From positions 1 through 64,000 of the forward strand of contig NZ_JABURL010000051.1 in NCBI RefSeq assembly GCF_014762705.1: 64,000 nucleotides of DNA, given 5' to 3'. This stretch comes from Cyclobacterium sp. Its GTDB lineage: Bacteria > Bacteroidota > Bacteroidia > Cytophagales > Cyclobacteriaceae. Shown here piece by piece: positions 44,695 through 53,415 of the stretch (within the stretch, counting starts at the first letter, position 1; the number at the start of each line of letters is the position of its first letter). The notes beneath the pieces were generated by a model. The model was given only the letters and a program-made list of their open reading frames with translations. It was not told the origin of the DNA and did no database searches. Position numbers and translations under genes: made by a program.

Positions 44695-46299
44695 TCAATA
44701 GAATGTCCAGTACAAAATCAGCATGGTAAGCAATAAAACGACACTCAGCCAATTGACAAGAGATGAAGGACTTCGGACTTTCAGGTAAAAACCAGGGAAA
44801 ATCACCTGTTTTTGTTTATCGAAAACGGAAATGACCGCATATAGCAAAACAGAGAAAATAAAGTTAAGGTAAGTTTGCTTTAACCAATTGATGCCAAGCC
44901 CATCAGTACTGGAGATGTAATTCGAAACCCCTCCAATCGGGATATACTTTTCTACCAAAAAAACCGCAACAGCAAATAAACTTCCCCCCAAAAGCGTAAA
45001 GAAGGCTGCATTGGCAGTACCCCTGGAGGACAGTATCCCAAGCAGGAAAACGGCTACTATAGAAGGGGCAAAGATGGAAAACATTTGGTTGATCAATTCG
45101 AAAATCGTTCCCAGGCTCCCCAGAAAGGGAGACCAAATGACGGCCAGGATCAATACCAGCACGCCGGTAATTCTCCCAATGTAAATCTTTTGCACATCGG
45201 CCAGGTTGGGTTTTAGTTTGTTGAAGACATCGTACACAATGAGCGTAGAACAGCTGTTGATTGCAGCGGCCACACTGCTCATCACTGCGGCAAGCAAGGC
45301 GGCCAGCATGAGTCCTTTCAGCCCCACCGGCATCAATTGATTGATCATCATTGGCAAGACGCTTTTGGTGTCCGCTCCGATCTCCTGCCTGAACAGGGCA
45401 AAGGCCAAAATACCTGGCACTACCATGATGAATACCGGAAGGATTTTCAGGAAGCCGGCAAAAAGGGCTCCAAGCTTAGCCTGTTTTTCTGAGCGGGCAC
45501 CCAATACCCGCTGTACAATGGTCTGGTCTGTACACCAATACCAGATCCCCAAAATCAGGTGACCGAATAGCATGTCAGCGAAAGTGAAGCCTTTTTTTGA
45601 AGCATCGAAGCTTACAATTTTAAAGCGATCCGGATCTACAGCCGTCTTTAGTTCCGCATAGGAAGTAATGCCTATCTCAGGCAGGCGGTAGATGGCCAGT
45701 ACCGTAATGGTCAAGGATCCGGCAATCAATATAACCGTCTGCACCGTTTCTGTGATCACTACAGATGTCAGTCCGCCCACAATGGTGTAGATCCCGGTAG
45801 CCAGGGCAATGATGACAATGGACAATGGGATACTGACACCGAAAACATTTTCAAATACCACGGCTCCGGCATACAGGCTCACTCCGATATGCATAAAGAG
45901 GGCAGCAAGAATACTGAATATGGCCAGCAGTACCCTGGACCGGGAGTCATAGCGTTTTTCAAGAAACTGGGGCAGGGTAGTGATTTTGGTTCGCAGGTAA
46001 AAAGGGATGAATACAAAAGCAAGGATCAGGAGTTCGATTCCGGAAAACCACTCAAAATTGCCCCAAACGATTCCATCTGTAAAGCCGGATTCGGCAAGCC
46101 CCACCAGGTGCACTGTAGAAATATTGGATGCAAATAGGGAAGCGCCTATCACGGCCCATGACAATGACTTACCCGCCAAAAAATACCCTTCGCTGTTACG
46201 TTTTTTATTGCGCACAGACAAAAGTCCGATCAGGACAATGCCCAACAGATAGCCTGCGATGATCAATACATCCCAAAAGTCAGTTGAATTCATATCCAA
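44695..46299 (-). CDS. Sodium:solute symporter (SSS/SGLT family)
   Basis: 534 residues with about 13-14 membrane helices and SSS motifs: FLAGKSLSWAVIGASLFASNIST near the N-terminus, GLTSVVITETVQTVI, and the region around AALLAAVMSSVAAAINSCSTLIVYDVF, which carries the sodium-site Ser residues. The family imports sugars, amino acids or organic acids with sodium. Its place ahead of the oxidoreductase and fuconate dehydratase suggests uptake of L-fucose or a related monosaccharide released by the GH29 and GH95 enzymes. Confidence 0.93.
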   Translation of the reverse strand: MDMNSTDFWDVLIIAGYLLGIVLIGLLSVRNKKRNSEGYFLAGKSLSWAVIGASLFASNISTVHLVGLAESGFTDGIVWGNFEWFSGIELLILAFVFIPFYLRTKITTLPQFLEKRYDSRSRVLLAIFSILAALFMHIGVSLYAGAVVFENVFGVSIPLSIVIIALATGIYTIVGGLTSVVITETVQTVILIAGSLTITVLAIYRLPEIGITSYAELKTAVDPDRFKIVSFDASKKGFTFADMLFGHLILGIWYWCTDQTIVQRVLGARSEKQAKLGALFAGFLKILPVFIMVVPGILAFALFRQEIGADTKSVLPMMINQLMPVGLKGLMLAALLAAVMSSVAAAINSCSTLIVYDVFNKLKPNLADVQKIYIGRITGVLVLILAVIWSPFLGSLGTIFELINQMFSIFAPSIVAVFLLGILSSRGTANAAFFTLLGGSLFAVAVFLVEKYIPIGGVSNYISSTDGLGINWLKQTYLNFIFSVLLYAVISVFDKQKQVIFPGFYLKVRSPSSLVNWLSVVLLLTMLILYWTFY

Positions 46300-46447
46300 C
46301 AGTTTGGTGCAGGGAGCGGTCTGGACGGAATAGGGAAGGGGTCAAGCCCTGGTCACTTTCATTCCGGGTTAAGCGAAGGGCCAAATTAATGGTGTAAGGG
46401 AGCATGCCTTTGTCTTTTTGAAACTTATCGGGCCAAAAATAGAAAAA

Positions 46448-46465
46448 CTAGGGCAAAAGACCTAA
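46448..46465. promoter_or_regulatory. Candidate repressor operator upstream of the symporter operon
   Basis: CTAGGGCAAAAGACCTAA, 149 nt before the symporter start, matches 15 of 18 bases with the site before susC (TTAGGCCAAACGACCTAA). The 292-base gap 46300-46591 holds nothing else I can name. Confidence 0.58.
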
Positions 46466-46591
46466 TCATATTTTTACCCAAGGACTAAAATGAAAAATTA
46501 ACTTGCTCCCGAAAGGATTGGTATCATCAAATCCTGGTGTTTTGTAGTCGAATCTGTTCCAAAGCACGAATCAAACTCAAAAGCCCTGGAG

Positions 46592-46993
46592 CTACCGGTA
46601 TTGGGGCCATGTCCTGAAGGCCAAGACACCACCGCATACCAGCAATAAAATCTGGAGAAACAATCCTGGTGCTGTTTCCAGGTTCCTGCCTATGACAAAG
46701 AGCAGCAGCACCATGGAAAAGAAAGCCAACATTCCGGTTACTTCTTCTTTTTTTTCACTGGTTTTTCTGTTATAAAAAATCTTGGCTAACAGCCCTCCGA
46801 AGAGGAAGGTAAACCAGATCAGCCGGTGCCGGAGGTCTTTGACCACATAGCTGAAGGTAGGAAAGTCCTTTCCTTCCAAAGTGACAAGCACAATATCAAT
46901 CACTACCATCAATCCCAGCATGCTTGCCACAATGATCTTGATCGTTCGTATTTCAGATAAATGCCTTTTTAAAAACTTTTTGAGTTTGTTCAT
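46592..46993 (-). CDS. Small multi-pass membrane protein, unknown
   Basis: 133 residues with four hydrophobic helices (about 18-38, 50-68, 78-100 and 105-125) after a basic N-terminus (KLKKFLKRHLSEIRTIK). Its start overlaps the stop of the preceding gene by ATGA (46990-46993), so the two are translationally coupled. Both encode four-helix membrane proteins of equal size and may form one complex. No family is recognised. Confidence 0.7.
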   Translation of the reverse strand: MNKLKKFLKRHLSEIRTIKIIVASMLGLMVVIDIVLVTLEGKDFPTFSYVVKDLRHRLIWFTFLFGGLLAKIFYNRKTSEKKEEVTGMLAFFSMVLLLFVIGRNLETAPGLFLQILLLVCGGVLAFRTWPQYR

Positions 46994-47388
46994 GGCGTTA
47001 CCGTATAATTCATGGACCAGAAAAAATGTCCGTACAGGAAACCGGCTATCAGAAGAGCCGTCAGGAAGGCCCTGGATTTCTTAAAGGGCACCTTGAAAGC
47101 AATCAATACCATGATTATTGTCAGCCCGAATAATATCAAAACCGGAAACATGCCATTGGACATTTTGAAGGCTGCATTTGAGGTTCCCAAAAACAGGTGA
47201 CCTCCAATGGCCCCCAGGGCAAAGGGGATAAAGAAGGACTTGCCCTTAGACCATTCCAGCAGGAGTTTATTCGAGGTATCCTGATCAATTCCATTGAGCA
47301 TGAGCAGGATCTCAAGTACAAAATAGGTAACGGTAATACCTATCATGATATTGACTACGGATATATACTGTATGCTTTCCATATTCAA
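46990..47388 (-). CDS. Small multi-pass membrane protein, unknown
   Basis: 132 residues with four likely membrane helices (about 8-30, 45-68, 78-98 and 108-128). It is the first gene of a two-gene unit with the protein encoded at 46592. Similar size and helix count suggest partners, although the two sequences do not look alike. Conserved polar residues inside the helices are few. Function unknown. Confidence 0.7.
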   Translation of the reverse strand: MNMESIQYISVVNIMIGITVTYFVLEILLMLNGIDQDTSNKLLLEWSKGKSFFIPFALGAIGGHLFLGTSNAAFKMSNGMFPVLILFGLTIIMVLIAFKVPFKKSRAFLTALLIAGFLYGHFFWSMNYTVTP

Positions 47389-47949
47389 CCTAGAAAATTC
47401 AAATTCAATTTAAGGCATTTTTGGGCAAAATGATATAGAAAGGACATCTATTTTTGACCAAATAATATAGGGAATAAGGGTCTGGGCCAGGTACAACCTG
47501 TAAAATCCAATGTAAATATTCAAAATCACTTAGATTACTTATTTTTTTAGCTACTTCCCGATTTTAAACTGGGTGTAGGTGCATCTACATCCCTTCTATC
47601 CATTGATTTATGTCATCGAGGCATTTGTAATGCCGGATCACTTGTAAATTAATATGATTGGAGACGGGCAGGTCCAGCCATTGTAAATGGCTTTTTGGTA
47701 AGAATAATCTGTTTTTTGCTTCTGTGATATCAGGGTGAAGTGGCATACTTCACCCAGTAGATTCGTTCATGATAAAATTTTACTCCATGCTACCAGTAAC
47801 TTTCCTATTTCGATGGATACCCATTGCCACTTCTTACCTGGTCATGGGTTTAGCAGTACTTAATTTTTGGAATTTAACGTTTAAAAAAAGAGGCTTCAAA
47901 TAAAATTAGTTAAACAATTTCTTGCAAATTTCATTTATTTGTTTATAAT
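47389..47949. other. Intergenic region with two hairpins, no gene seen
   Basis: Positions 47733-47755 form GGGTGAAGT-ggcat-ACTTCACCC, a perfect 9-bp stem without a T-run. Around 47620-47645 the word ggcatttgtaatgccggatcac resembles the first hairpin of the repeats at 52470-52835. The last 60 bases are AT-rich leader of the lytic transglycosylase gene. Confidence 0.5.
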
Positions 47950-49413
47950 ATGGAGGTTATGGATATAAGAATTACTACTTTATTTGCTGTTGTATTATTG
48001 ATAATGTCAGCTTGTTCTCAAGAAAAAAGAGGTTCCGGGGAAGGAGATGGCCAATTGCTGCCGGACACCGTTCCTTACAAGGTGGACAAGGATCTGGAAA
48101 GCATAAAAGAGGATGGAGTACTGCATGCCATCACCATTTACAGCTCAACTAGCTATTTTTTGTACAAGGGAATGCCCATGGGCTTTGAGTATGAGCTATT
48201 GTCCCGCCTGGCAGAACACCTGGATCTGGAGCTAGAGATTACTGTTGCGGAGGATATTGATGATTTATTCGATATGCTGAACAATGGGGATGGGGACCTG
48301 ATCGCCTATGGTTTGACGGTAACGGAGCCCAGAAAAAGACTGGTGGATTTTACAGAATACCATTATGTGACCCATCAGGCTTTGGTTCAGCGCATGCCAG
48401 ACAATTGGCGCTCGCTGCCCGGCTATAAGATTGATAAACAGCTTATTTCCAATACGCTTGAATTGGAGGACGATACCGTTTGGGTGAGAGAAAACACTTC
48501 CTACTCCCAAAGGCTTCAAAACCTTCAGGATGAGATTGGGGCGGAAATCCCTGTTAAACTGATAGACGGAAATATACCCACAGATGAAATCATCCGCATG
48601 GTAGTGGATGGGGAAATTGACAGGACGGTTGCAGACTACAATATTGCGGCAATCAACAAAACCTATTATCCCATCCTCCATATTGATACCAGGATTTCCT
48701 TCTCCCAGCGCATTGCCTGGGCGGTAAGACAAAATTCCCCTGAATTGCTTCAGGCCATTAACGATTGGATCAAAGAGGAGAAAAAGTCAGACGACTACTA
48801 TGTCATCTACAACAAATATTTCAAAAACAGGAAATCTTTCAGGGGTAGGATCCAAAGCGATTTTTACAGCAAAAACGGCAATAGGATCAGCGAATACGAC
48901 GGTATCATAAAAGAAAATGCCCCTGAGTTGGGATGGGATTGGCGTTTCCTTTGTTCTCAGGTTTACCAGGAGTCCAGGTTTGATCCAAGGGCCACCTCCT
49001 GGGTGGGCGCCAGTGGGTTGATCCAACTGATGCCGGCCACCGCAAAGGAAGTTGGTGTTACCAATAGTTATAACCCGGCACAGAATGTAAAGGGAGGAGT
49101 AAAGTATCTGGATAAGATGTGGGACAACTTCGAATCGGTAAAAGATTCCGTGCAAAGGGTAAAGTTTACTCTCGCTGCCTTCAATTGTGGGGCGGGTCAT
49201 GTGTATGATGCCATGCGGCTGGCAGAAAAGTATGGAAAAGACCCTGCTATCTGGGACGAAAATGTGGAAGAATTCATATTGAAACTGGCGGATAAGGAAT
49301 ACTACTACGATGATGTGGTTCGGCATGGGTTTGTGAGGGGAGCGGAACCTTACCACTATGTCAGGGACATATTTCTGCGGTATGAGCACTACAAACAGTT
49401 TATAGAAATGTGA
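47950..49413 (+). CDS. mltF: MltF-type lytic transglycosylase lipoprotein
   Basis: 487 residues with a lipobox (LLIMSAC). A periplasmic solute-binding-like domain (about 50-290; ITIYSSTSYFLYKGMPMGFEYELL, VTEPRKRLVDFT) precedes a C-terminal SLT domain (about 310-480; SQVYQESRFDPRATSWVGAS with the catalytic Glu, then LIQLMPATAKEVG). This is the MltF/YfhD architecture; it cleaves peptidoglycan between MurNAc and GlcNAc to give anhydro-muropeptides. It stands alone, followed by a hairpin terminator at 49498. Confidence 0.93.
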   Translation: MEVMDIRITTLFAVVLLIMSACSQEKRGSGEGDGQLLPDTVPYKVDKDLESIKEDGVLHAITIYSSTSYFLYKGMPMGFEYELLSRLAEHLDLELEITVAEDIDDLFDMLNNGDGDLIAYGLTVTEPRKRLVDFTEYHYVTHQALVQRMPDNWRSLPGYKIDKQLISNTLELEDDTVWVRENTSYSQRLQNLQDEIGAEIPVKLIDGNIPTDEIIRMVVDGEIDRTVADYNIAAINKTYYPILHIDTRISFSQRIAWAVRQNSPELLQAINDWIKEEKKSDDYYVIYNKYFKNRKSFRGRIQSDFYSKNGNRISEYDGIIKENAPELGWDWRFLCSQVYQESRFDPRATSWVGASGLIQLMPATAKEVGVTNSYNPAQNVKGGVKYLDKMWDNFESVKDSVQRVKFTLAAFNCGAGHVYDAMRLAEKYGKDPAIWDENVEEFILKLADKEYYYDDVVRHGFVRGAEPYHYVRDIFLRYEHYKQFIEM

Positions 49414-49497
49414 TCCCGGGTTTGAATCCGAAAAGGATTTGTTTGGTTGAATATTGCTATTTTCTAAAATAAATCCCCTATATCAAGGGGTTGAGTC

Positions 49498-49527
49498 TTT
49501 CCCGACCAAAATCGGGAAGGATTTTTT
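49498..49527 (+). terminator. Rho-independent terminator after the lytic transglycosylase gene
   Basis: TTCCCGA (49499-49505), a 6-nt loop and TCGGGAA (49512-49518) are followed by T6 at 49522-49527. It lies 85 nt after the stop codon. Confidence 0.75.
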
Positions 49528-49746
49528 CGGGTATTTTAAATTTATTGCAGCACCCATTTAGCAGGAGTTGTTTACGTGCCACGGATTTCAAATCCCCGGG
49601 ATAGGGTAGCTGCCCGGGCAGGGCTTCAGCCAGCGATAAGGCCGGACGATTGTTAATCTCCGTTAATTTTAGTAGCTGCTTTAATTTTATTTACTATTTT
49701 AGTTGCTGAATTTGGGCCTAGCACCCAAATCATTCGCCAGCAGCCT
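49528..49746. other. Intergenic stretch with repeat-like palindromes
   Basis: The word cacggatttcaaatccccg (about 49580-49600) resembles the fourth hairpin of the repeat cluster at 52470-52835. Next to it gctgcccgggcagggc is another short dyad. With the terminator this makes up the 333-base gap; no gene is seen. Confidence 0.45.
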
Positions 49747-50997
49747 ATGAAAACTGAAAAAACAAGCGCATTACCCACCTTTTTTCTGCTTTGGATAGCA
49801 GGATATGCTTTCCTTTTTATGCTGCCGTTCCCGGTCAGGCATATACCCTTTGCCCATGAACTGATTGCTGCTCCCATTTCATTGGGAATGGAAAACCTTA
49901 ATTTTTTGGTGGGTCGGCAGTTCCTTGGACTGGAAGACCTGGCCTATGACGGGGGCAGGGGAAGCGGGGATACGCGCTTCGATTATGTGTACCTCGTAAC
50001 CTGGCTGCTGCTCTCTTTCCTGCTGGCAGTACTGCTCTTTTTGTTGAGAAACAAACTTACCTGGATCCGAAAGACTTACCCTTCCATGATTGTCTATGCG
50101 AGGTATTTTGTTGGGCTCACCTTGATCCATTATGGGGTTGCCAAATTTATGATCGGGCAATTCCCCGGTCCCAGCCTCATCTCCATGGAAGAATCTTTTG
50201 GCGATTTTTCGCCCATGGGACTGGCCTGGCGGTTTTTTGGCTATTCAGATTTGTACAAGGTATTTATGGGCCTTTCGGAGATTACAGCAGGGGCGCTCTT
50301 GCTTTTCCGGCGAACGGTGGTGGTTGGCGCGATGCTATCCATCGCCGTGGTGACGAATATCGTGCTGGTCAATTTCTCCTTTGACGTTCCTGTGAAAATC
50401 CTTTCTTCACACCTGTTGCTATTCTCGGTACTGATCCTGGCTCCTTATATAAAGCAATTATTCTGCCTGCTTATTCTCCATAGACCGGGACAACTGAGCT
50501 ATCAGCCCCGGACTTTTTTATCCCCGAAAAAGAAATGGGCTTACCGGCTGGTGAAATATTACATGGTGGTGTTTGTGCCGGTCAGCATGATGGTAGGTCA
50601 TGTTTTATCCCAATCCTACCGAAGTTTTGATAACCCCTGGGAAGGGGCGTATGAGGTGATTGGTCTGGAGAGCGGACAGCAGGACTTTCAGCCAAATGAA
50701 GCCTGGGCGAAAGTGATTCTGGATGGAAAAACGCTGGTTGTAGAGCGGGTTTCCGGAGACAGATCCTATTATTCCATAGTAGAAGTCGGGGAAAACGGTG
50801 TGATTACCCTGTCCGGTTCAGCTGAAGGGAAGGATACTCCGACCTTGCATTTACAGGAAGAGGGGGAGGAGTATCAATTGGCAGCCAGATTCGGAGATGA
50901 GCCATTTACGCTAAAGGCAAAGCGGAAAATGAAGTCAGATTATTTTCTGCTGAGCAGGGGATTTCATTGGATAAATGAATATCCGCTGAATAGGTAG
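49747..50997 (+). CDS. DoxX-like integral membrane protein
   Basis: 416 residues. Helices at about 10-30, 80-100, 113-133, 165-185, 190-215 and 220-240 include a DoxX-like segment (YFVGLTLIHYGVAKFMIGQFP, then SEITAGALLLFRRT). After another helix (about 272-292) comes a soluble beta-rich domain of about 120 residues outside the membrane. DoxX-like proteins are often linked to redox or respiratory functions. The long C-terminal domain is not part of the short DoxX family and I do not recognise it. Confidence 0.75.
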   Translation: MKTEKTSALPTFFLLWIAGYAFLFMLPFPVRHIPFAHELIAAPISLGMENLNFLVGRQFLGLEDLAYDGGRGSGDTRFDYVYLVTWLLLSFLLAVLLFLLRNKLTWIRKTYPSMIVYARYFVGLTLIHYGVAKFMIGQFPGPSLISMEESFGDFSPMGLAWRFFGYSDLYKVFMGLSEITAGALLLFRRTVVVGAMLSIAVVTNIVLVNFSFDVPVKILSSHLLLFSVLILAPYIKQLFCLLILHRPGQLSYQPRTFLSPKKKWAYRLVKYYMVVFVPVSMMVGHVLSQSYRSFDNPWEGAYEVIGLESGQQDFQPNEAWAKVILDGKTLVVERVSGDRSYYSIVEVGENGVITLSGSAEGKDTPTLHLQEEGEEYQLAARFGDEPFTLKAKRKMKSDYFLLSRGFHWINEYPLNR

Positions 50998-51072
50998 CTT
51001 TGTAAAAGATAGCTCTTGTCAGGTCAGAAGATGTCCAGTTAAACCAAAGTGACCTGGATTAGAGAAGCTGTT

Positions 51073-51594
51073 TCAGCTGGCTACCTTAACGTTTTCATAG
51101 GTAGATTTCTTACCCCCAATGGTCTTTTCGATGAGGGTGATATCACCGGTAGTTTCTAAAATGATCATATCGACTTCATCCAGGCTGGCCATGCCTTCCT
51201 GCCGGCCTTTGCTATAAATCTCCTCGACGGTAATTCGCTCCTTTTTCATGGCCGGATACAGAAATTCACCTTTGTAAAACAATAAGGAAGGACTGCTGGT
51301 AATTAATTTTTTAATGGTCTTTATCCGGACAGACAGCCAGGTTAATAGAAACTGGAAGGCGATAAACAGACCAATTGCCGTTACCCCATCAGCCAGGGGT
51401 ATGTTTTTGTTTAAAGCTACACTGGCCAGGCAGGAGCCTAAAGCAATGGTGACGACAAAATCAAAGGCATTCATTTTAGACAGGGTCCTTTTACCTGAAA
51501 TCCTCAATAACAACACCATGGCAATGTATCCCAGGGTAGTTAAACAAATCGTTCGGGTCAGGCTTTCCCAGTTATCAAACCAAATATTTTCCAT
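51073..51594 (-). CDS. DUF421 (YetF-type) membrane protein
   Basis: 173 residues with three membrane helices (about 15-33, 45-62 and 68-88) and a C-terminal soluble domain with the family pattern (SSPSLLFYKGEFLYPAMKKERITVEEI, QEGMASLDEVDMIILETTGDITLI). The motif FDFVVTIALGSCLAS matches the conserved membrane part. The family is widespread in spore formers and Bacteroidota, with a poorly known role in envelope or sporulation biology. It is followed leftwards by no close gene. The DUF305 gene starts the unit 9 nt upstream. Confidence 0.92.
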   Translation of the reverse strand: MENIWFDNWESLTRTICLTTLGYIAMVLLLRISGKRTLSKMNAFDFVVTIALGSCLASVALNKNIPLADGVTAIGLFIAFQFLLTWLSVRIKTIKKLITSSPSLLFYKGEFLYPAMKKERITVEEIYSKGRQEGMASLDEVDMIILETTGDITLIEKTIGGKKSTYENVKVAS

Positions 51595-51603
51595 GCTTTC
51601 CTA

Positions 51604-52059
51604 TTAATTATTTTCCAACCGCTTGATCATCGCTTTCATCTCGGCTATTTCTCTTTCCTGCGCTTTGATGATTTCATCCGCTAATTTTTTCACCTCCGGG
51701 TCTTTCAGGTCTGCGCGTTTACTGGTCAGGATGGCTATGGAATGATGGGGTATCATCGCCCGCATCCATTTCACATCTTCAATGGGGATCTGCTGCCTTA
51801 CCAAAAAGGTGGAACTTGCCATCAATAAGAGACTGCACAGGATCAGGGCCACATTTTTTTTCCTGTTGGCGTACATTTTCCGCATAAACAAAAACATGAT
51901 GATGGCCATGCCGCCGATACCGATCAGGGTCATGTACATTCTGGTCCAGCTAAAAAACACATGACTTAGCTCATAGGTATTGAAATACATGGTGATGTAC
52001 ATGGAAATGGCCGAACAGGCCAGCATCAGAACAAAGGTGGTGTACGGTGCATTTTTCAT
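51604..52059 (-). CDS. DUF305 membrane protein
   Basis: 151 residues. Three membrane segments (about 7-27, 37-55 and 65-85) precede a DUF305-like helical region with MIPHHSIAILTSKRADLKDPEV, the His-His pair typical of the family, and a C-terminal helix (EREIAEMKAMIKRLE). DUF305 domains are often near copper-handling genes. It is 9 nt from the DUF421 gene, so the two likely form an operon. Confidence 0.9.
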   Translation of the reverse strand: MKNAPYTTFVLMLACSAISMYITMYFNTYELSHVFFSWTRMYMTLIGIGGMAIIMFLFMRKMYANRKKNVALILCSLLLMASSTFLVRQQIPIEDVKWMRAMIPHHSIAILTSKRADLKDPEVKKLADEIIKAQEREIAEMKAMIKRLENN

Positions 52060-52469
52060 AGTGCGATTTTATTTAGTTAGTCAAAGGGTTCAGTTGTAGT
52101 TACAGGATTATCGAGACCTGTTTTATGAGCGGGAGTCGCCTTTTCAGGCTCGGTTATACAGTACGGGCATTTGCCCTTTCCATTGCTCCCAGCATCCTTT
52201 TTCCACCAAAAGCCGGGCCATAAATTTTCCACATTGATTTGGCCGTAAACCCGTGAGGGAATGGGCGTTTGTTGATGGGTAAAGGGAGTGGTTGGCAGGA
52301 TTGGCTTTTGTTGCGTTGAAAAGCCCTTTCCAAGGGTGAGTATTCGGAACAGGGCCCTACTGATTCCTGGTATAGGCCTTTTCCATATAGCACCAGAATT
52401 GGTTACAAAGCGGTAAATACTAAAAATATTGATAATATTAGGCCTGGATTTCCCGCACCTGGGAACATG
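52060..52469. other. Intergenic stretch, possible decayed coding remnant
   Basis: A minus-strand open frame (52077-52586) crosses this stretch and reads, near its end, GKGKCPYCITEPEK, a Cys-x-x-Cys motif. Its start would lie inside the palindromic repeats, so I do not call it a gene. It might be the tail of a lost metal-binding protein. Confidence 0.3.
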
Positions 52470-52835
52470 CTGTTCGACATTTGTAATGTCGGACCACAGA
52501 TAAACCAGGATTTGTAATCCTGGTTTCGTGCCCGTTCCGGGGATTACAAATCCCGCGGAGCGGTAAGGAACTGCGCTGTCCGACATTTGTAATGTCGGAC
52601 TACAGATAATGCAGGATTTGCAATCCTGGTTTCGTGCTCGTTCCGGGGATTACAAATCCCCTTTGTCTGCCCCACCGAATTACACATTCCGCGGAGCGGT
52701 ACGGGGCCTTGCTGTCCGACATTTGTAATGTCGGTCCACAGATAAGTCAGGATTTGTAATCCTACTTACGTGCCCGTCCGGGGGATTGCAAATCCCCTTT
52801 GTCTGTACCACGGAATTTCAAATTCCGCGGAGCGG
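52470..52835. repeat. Three copies of a palindrome-rich intergenic repeat
   Basis: Units begin at 52470, 52576 and 52712. A full unit (second copy, 136 bp) has four short hairpins: GTCCGACATT-tgt-AATGTCGGAC, CAGGATT-tgc-AATCCTG, GGGGATT-aca-AATCCCC and a cggaatt...attccg type. All share the loop words TTTGTAAT or ATTACAAA. Copy 1 lacks most of the fourth hairpin and is 106 bp. The end is at gcggagcgg (about 52835). Single relatives occur near 47625, 49585 and 53930. They resemble REP/BIME-type elements mobilised by Y1 transposases; no such transposase is in the window. Confidence 0.85.
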
Positions 52836-53020
52836 CTTTTTATTAAAAAAAATGCTTAAATGAATGGATTTTTTATTCCAAACCCGTATTTTTAATTGAC
52901 CATTGTGGCTTAAAAGGTTTCTAAATTGCCGGCTCATTACAAGTTACTTTTTCGGACTTCATTTCAATAATTTTTTTTCGCAAAACCCCTGTAATCGGGA
53001 AGGCTTATGGAAAGGTAAAT

Positions 53021-53377
53021 ATGGATGTAATAGACAAGTACATGGCCGGATTTCCCAGGGATGTTCAAGACATTTTGCAGCATATCCGGAAGATAATCAA
53101 AGCCTGCGCGCCAGGAGCGGAGGAAATTTTTTCCTGCGGTATGCCCGGATACAAGACCCTGGGGAAGCCCCTGGTCTATTTTGCGGCCTTTAAAAACCAT
53201 ATCGGCTTCTATGCCACTCCCTCAGGCCATGCTGAATTTGAAAGGGAACTTGCTCCCTATAAGCAAGGCAAGGGATCCGTACAATTTCCCTTGACCAAAC
53301 CTATTCCTTTTGACCTGATTGAGAGAATGGTGGTTTTCAGGGTGGAGGAAAATGAAAAAAACAGGGTGAAAAAATAG
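53021..53377 (+). CDS. DUF1801 (YdhG-like) protein
   Basis: 118 residues with the DUF1801 pattern: MDVIDKYMAGFPRDVQDILQHIRKIIKACAP, then AEEIFSCGMPGYKTLGKPLVYFAAFKNHIGFYATP, ending FPLTKPIPFDLIERMVVFRVEEN. These small cytosolic proteins have a YdhG-like fold and unknown function, and they are often carried in accessory regions. The gene stands alone after the repeat cluster and is followed 38 nt later by another small gene. Confidence 0.92.
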   Translation: MDVIDKYMAGFPRDVQDILQHIRKIIKACAPGAEEIFSCGMPGYKTLGKPLVYFAAFKNHIGFYATPSGHAEFERELAPYKQGKGSVQFPLTKPIPFDLIERMVVFRVEENEKNRVKK

Positions 53378-53415
53378 GGTTTGCAGGTACTTAGTATGTT
53401 AGCAATAATATAAAA

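Noticed and set aside
52077-52586. Minus-strand ORF of 169 codons with a CPYC motif
   Set aside because: Its first third is read through the palindromic repeats and no domain is recognisable; only the tail could be a decayed gene, so I list it as intergenic.
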